A stretch of DNA of 64,000 bases, from positions 3,038,001-3,102,000 of the forward strand of contig OY969772.1 of assembly GCA_963702935.1 (NCBI GenBank), in the 5' to 3' direction. This stretch comes from DAOTWA01 sp963702935. GTDB taxonomy: Bacteria > Chloroflexota > Anaerolineae > Anaerolineales > Anaerolineaceae. The notes under the pieces were generated by a model that saw only the letters and a list, made by a program, of their open reading frames with translations, searched no databases and was not told the origin of the DNA. Position numbers and translations under genes: made by a program. Shown here piece after piece: positions 61,919 to 64,000 of the stretch (position 1 is the first letter of the stretch; each line of letters starts with the position of its first letter).

Positions 61919-63169
61919 ATGAAGATCAAACTGGGGCTTGAGAACCTGGTCGCCCTGCTGATTTGCGCCTTGCTGCTGGGGCGCAGCAGCTTCCTGCCGG
62001 CGGACCAGACCGCCCGGGTGCGTTATTACACGCGCAATGAGGAGTTCAATTTCATTGGCTGGACGGCGAACGCTTTGATGCTCAAGCTAAGCCAGGCGGC
62101 CCTGGGAACGGCCAGCTATCTCTCGCAAAGCCAGCAGCACCAGCTCGTCATCGAGTACGTTCAGTTGGTTCAGCAGATCAGCCAGCTCAACGAGCAGATC
62201 AATACCGTCTACGCCACTCCCAACCTCCAGGATCCACAGTCAGCGTCTGCCGGCTTGCGCCAGGAGCTGGCGCGTCTGAGCGAGCGCCTGGATCAAATCT
62301 CGCCCAGCGTAGAAACGATCTTGCAGGCCCAGGTGGCCTCGGTGCTGGCCGAAGAGGGCCTCACCCTCGGCGGGCAGCCCGTGCCGCCTGTGCTCTATCA
62401 CGTCACGCCCTTGCCGTACGCCCTGATCGTCTCCCCGCGGGACGTCATCCGCGAGGAAGAGGATATCTCCTTGCAGACGGATCTGACCATCGAACAGCGG
62501 GTTAGTCTGGAGGATAGCGTGGCCAGGGGGTTGGACGTGTCTGCGCTGGTGGTGCCGGTAGGCGGAATTGGCATCTACCCCACCATGGTGATGCAGACCA
62601 GCGATTTGCCCTACCTGCTGGAGACGATTGCCCACGAGTGGACGCATAACTTCCTTACCCTGCGCCCCTTGGGAGTGAGCTACGAGGTTTCGCCGGCGCT
62701 GCGCACGATGAACGAGACCACCGCCTCGATTTCGGGGAAAGAAGTGGGGATGAAGGTGTTGGAGCGCTACTATCCTGAGCTGGTGCCGCCGCCCTCGAGC
62801 TCCACAGGGACGGCTTCCGCTCCGGCGGGGCAACCGGCGGCCCCCACCTTCGACTTCAACGCCGAGATGCACCTGACGCGCGTGACGGTGGACAAGCTGC
62901 TGGCGGACGGCCACATCCAACAGGCCGAGGCTTATATGGAAGCCCAGCGCCAGGTCTTTTGGAATCACGGCTACTTGATTCGCAAGCTCAACCAGGCTTA
63001 CTTCGCCTTCTACGGGGCCTATGCCGACGTTCCCCAGGGGGCGGCCGGCGCCGACCCGGTTGGCGCTGCGGTGCGTGAGCTGCGCCAGAACAGCCGCTCG
63101 CTGGCGGACTTCCTCAACCGCATCTCCTGGGTAACGTCCTTTAGCCAGCTTCAGGCGGCGCTGAAATAG
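61919..63169 (+). CDS. HEXXH-motif membrane-anchored protein, possible metalloprotease
   Basis: A 416-residue protein from ATG 61919 with an N-terminal signal or anchor (LENLVALLICALLLGRSSFL). The middle holds a helical stretch (LVQQISQLNEQINTVY) and then IAHEWTHNFLTLRPLG near residue 240, a zinc HEXXH motif (HEWTH), and MNETTASISGKEVG, whose Glu could be the third ligand. I do not recognise a named family. The C-terminus is helical (NLR-type charged, ending SFSQLQAALK). A TATAAT at 61842-61847 lies 70 bases upstream. It diverges from the MacAB-like operon. Confidence 0.75.
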   Translation: MKIKLGLENLVALLICALLLGRSSFLPADQTARVRYYTRNEEFNFIGWTANALMLKLSQAALGTASYLSQSQQHQLVIEYVQLVQQISQLNEQINTVYATPNLQDPQSASAGLRQELARLSERLDQISPSVETILQAQVASVLAEEGLTLGGQPVPPVLYHVTPLPYALIVSPRDVIREEEDISLQTDLTIEQRVSLEDSVARGLDVSALVVPVGGIGIYPTMVMQTSDLPYLLETIAHEWTHNFLTLRPLGVSYEVSPALRTMNETTASISGKEVGMKVLERYYPELVPPPSSSTGTASAPAGQPAAPTFDFNAEMHLTRVTVDKLLADGHIQQAEAYMEAQRQVFWNHGYLIRKLNQAYFAFYGAYADVPQGAAGADPVGAAVRELRQNSRSLADFLNRISWVTSFSQLQAALK

Positions 63170-63201
63170 GCGCTCGCCTGACCCACCCGGAGCGCCGGCG
63201 C

Positions 63202-63612
63202 CTAGAACATATCCTCTCCCATGCCGCCCATACCGCCGGCATCCCCCCCATCCCCGGCGCCCAGGTCGGGGACCTCTTTCTCGATCTCGTCGGGGCTTTG
63301 GCCGGCCTCCAGCCGCCCGACGACCTCGTCGAACTCGGGACCCATATCCTCGCCCATCTGAGAGCTCATATCGCGCATCATGCGACCTAATGACTTGGGA
63401 TCGTCTTCCAGGCCGGCCAGCCGGCTGGGATCGGCCATGCTTTCCAGGCGGCTTTCTTCGGAGCGCGCAAAACGGACTCTTCCGATGCGGCGTTGCACCT
63501 GAGTGCTGTGGCAGTGGGGACATTCCACCGCATTCTTCCCGTACTCACTGTATGAAAGGAAAACGTCAAAGCGGCGACGGCAGCTCAGGCAACGGAATTC
63601 GTAAGCGGGCAT
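63202..63612 (-). CDS. FmdB-type zinc-ribbon protein
   Basis: A 136-residue protein with an N-terminal zinc ribbon: MPAYEFRCLSCRRRFDVFLS and AVECPHCHSTQVQRRIG, which carry the two C-x2-C pairs of the FmdB/CxxC_CxxC_SSSS family. The rest is acidic, with QSPDEIEKEVPDLGAGD and a Gly/Met/Asp tail. FmdB was named for regulating formamidase genes, but most members have no known role. It lies close to gmk, transcribed away from it. Confidence 0.88.
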   Translation of the reverse strand: MPAYEFRCLSCRRRFDVFLSYSEYGKNAVECPHCHSTQVQRRIGRVRFARSEESRLESMADPSRLAGLEDDPKSLGRMMRDMSSQMGEDMGPEFDEVVGRLEAGQSPDEIEKEVPDLGAGDGGDAGGMGGMGEDMF

Positions 63613-63705
63613 TTTGTACCTCCATCATGATTAATCATCGCTTATCCATTATAATCAGGCCCAGCTAAGTTTTTAATCCAATTTTGTCTCAGGACAGATA
63701 TTCTT

Positions 63706-64000
63706 ATGATCCGCGATGCTTACACTCCAGACCTCTTCCACACTGAGCCTTTGCTGCTGGTCATTTCCGGCCCTTCCGGCGTGGGTAAAGACGCTGTCCT
63801 CCAGGGGCTGAAAAAACGGGCCCTGGACCTCTACGTGGTGGTCACGGCCACCGACCGTCCGCCCAGGCAAAATGAAGTGGATGGGGTGGATTACTTCTTC
63901 GTTTCGACCGAGCAGTTCAAGACGATGATCGAGAAGGACGAATTGATCGAGCACGCCTGGGTTTACGGGGAATATAAGGGCATCCCCAAGCAGCAGGTGA
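63706..64000 (+). CDS. gmk: Guanylate kinase (partial, runs off window)
   Basis: Start of guanylate kinase, which phosphorylates GMP to GDP. The 98 visible residues include the P-loop LLLVISGPSGVGKDAVLQGL (about 17-36), VVTATDRPPRQNEVDGVDYF with the GMP-binding Arg and Tyr region, FFVSTEQFKTMIEKDELIEH and AWVYGEYKGIPKQQV. The gene starts at ATG 63706 and continues past the right edge. The N-terminus has about 15 extra residues before the P-loop strand, usual for many species. Confidence 0.95.
   Translation, partial: MIRDAYTPDLFHTEPLLLVISGPSGVGKDAVLQGLKKRALDLYVVVTATDRPPRQNEVDGVDYFFVSTEQFKTMIEKDELIEHAWVYGEYKGIPKQQV

Overview
The window looks like a chromosomal segment of an uncultured Chloroflexota bacterium, most likely class Anaerolineae. 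This is an inference from GC-rich coding sequence, lipoproteins with Thr/Pro linkers, an NBR1-type Ig-like lipoprotein, a B12-dependent ribonucleotide reductase, and a long division/cell-wall cluster with MraZ control. No rRNA gene or CRISPR array is visible. Two tRNAs are present: Ser-GGA and Phe-GAA.

Layout. 1-2400: an AT-rich CBASS anti-phage operon on the minus strand (CD-NTase, a lone E2-like protein, and a TIR-SAVED effector that is frameshifted and cut by the window edge). 2504-6752: nrdR-nrdJ with a sigma70-like promoter and two candidate NrdR boxes; NrdJ carries a 362-residue LAGLIDADG intein placed just before the radical cysteine. 6753-7526: non-coding, rich in hairpins and a dispersed repeat. 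7527-25208: a complete-looking dcw operon on the minus strand (mraZ, rsmH, ftsL-like, class B PBP, murF, mraY, murD, ftsW, murG, a CvpA-like gene, murC, a small ORF, murB, ddl, ftsQ, ftsA, ftsZ) without murE, driven by a clear promoter followed by three MraZ boxes. 25386-38578: housekeeping and accessory genes (mutM, DUF3795, an F420/NADP-type reductase, Dpp-like permeases, two pentapeptide-repeat genes, an emfourin/protealysin-type protease pair, a cation efflux gene, tRNA-Ser, an MFS exporter, a sugar-phosphate isomerase, rsmI, an NBR1-like lipoprotein). 38629-39981: an intact IS with 15-bp inverted repeats and a 9-bp target duplication, just upstream of tRNA-Phe. 40456-42296: an AT-rich island with a winged-helix-like protein and an HNH nuclease. 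42490-64000: a YabE-like protein and rsmA, a glycosyltransferase, a Roadblock/V4R/response-regulator signalling operon, a SBP/ATPase/permease importer, menA, an L,D-transpeptidase, a lipoprotein, a response regulator, an M32 carboxypeptidase, a SerA-like dehydrogenase, a patatin, a MacAB-like exporter, an HEXXH protein, an FmdB-like zinc ribbon, and the start of gmk.

Two window-wide patterns stand out. First, at least seven otherwise healthy genes are broken by single-base indels (TIR-SAVED, nrdR, ftsA 3' end, ftsQ, murF, the MFS gene, and twice in the ABC binding protein), and one response regulator has an in-frame stop. Many inferred changes are an extra A/T or a missing G/C in a run, which points to sequence error more than to gene decay. 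Second, two palindromic families (gaccctaaaggt-type and aaccttgcgaaggt-type) recur in intergenic gaps, mostly at gene ends, and probably act as terminators or REP-like elements.
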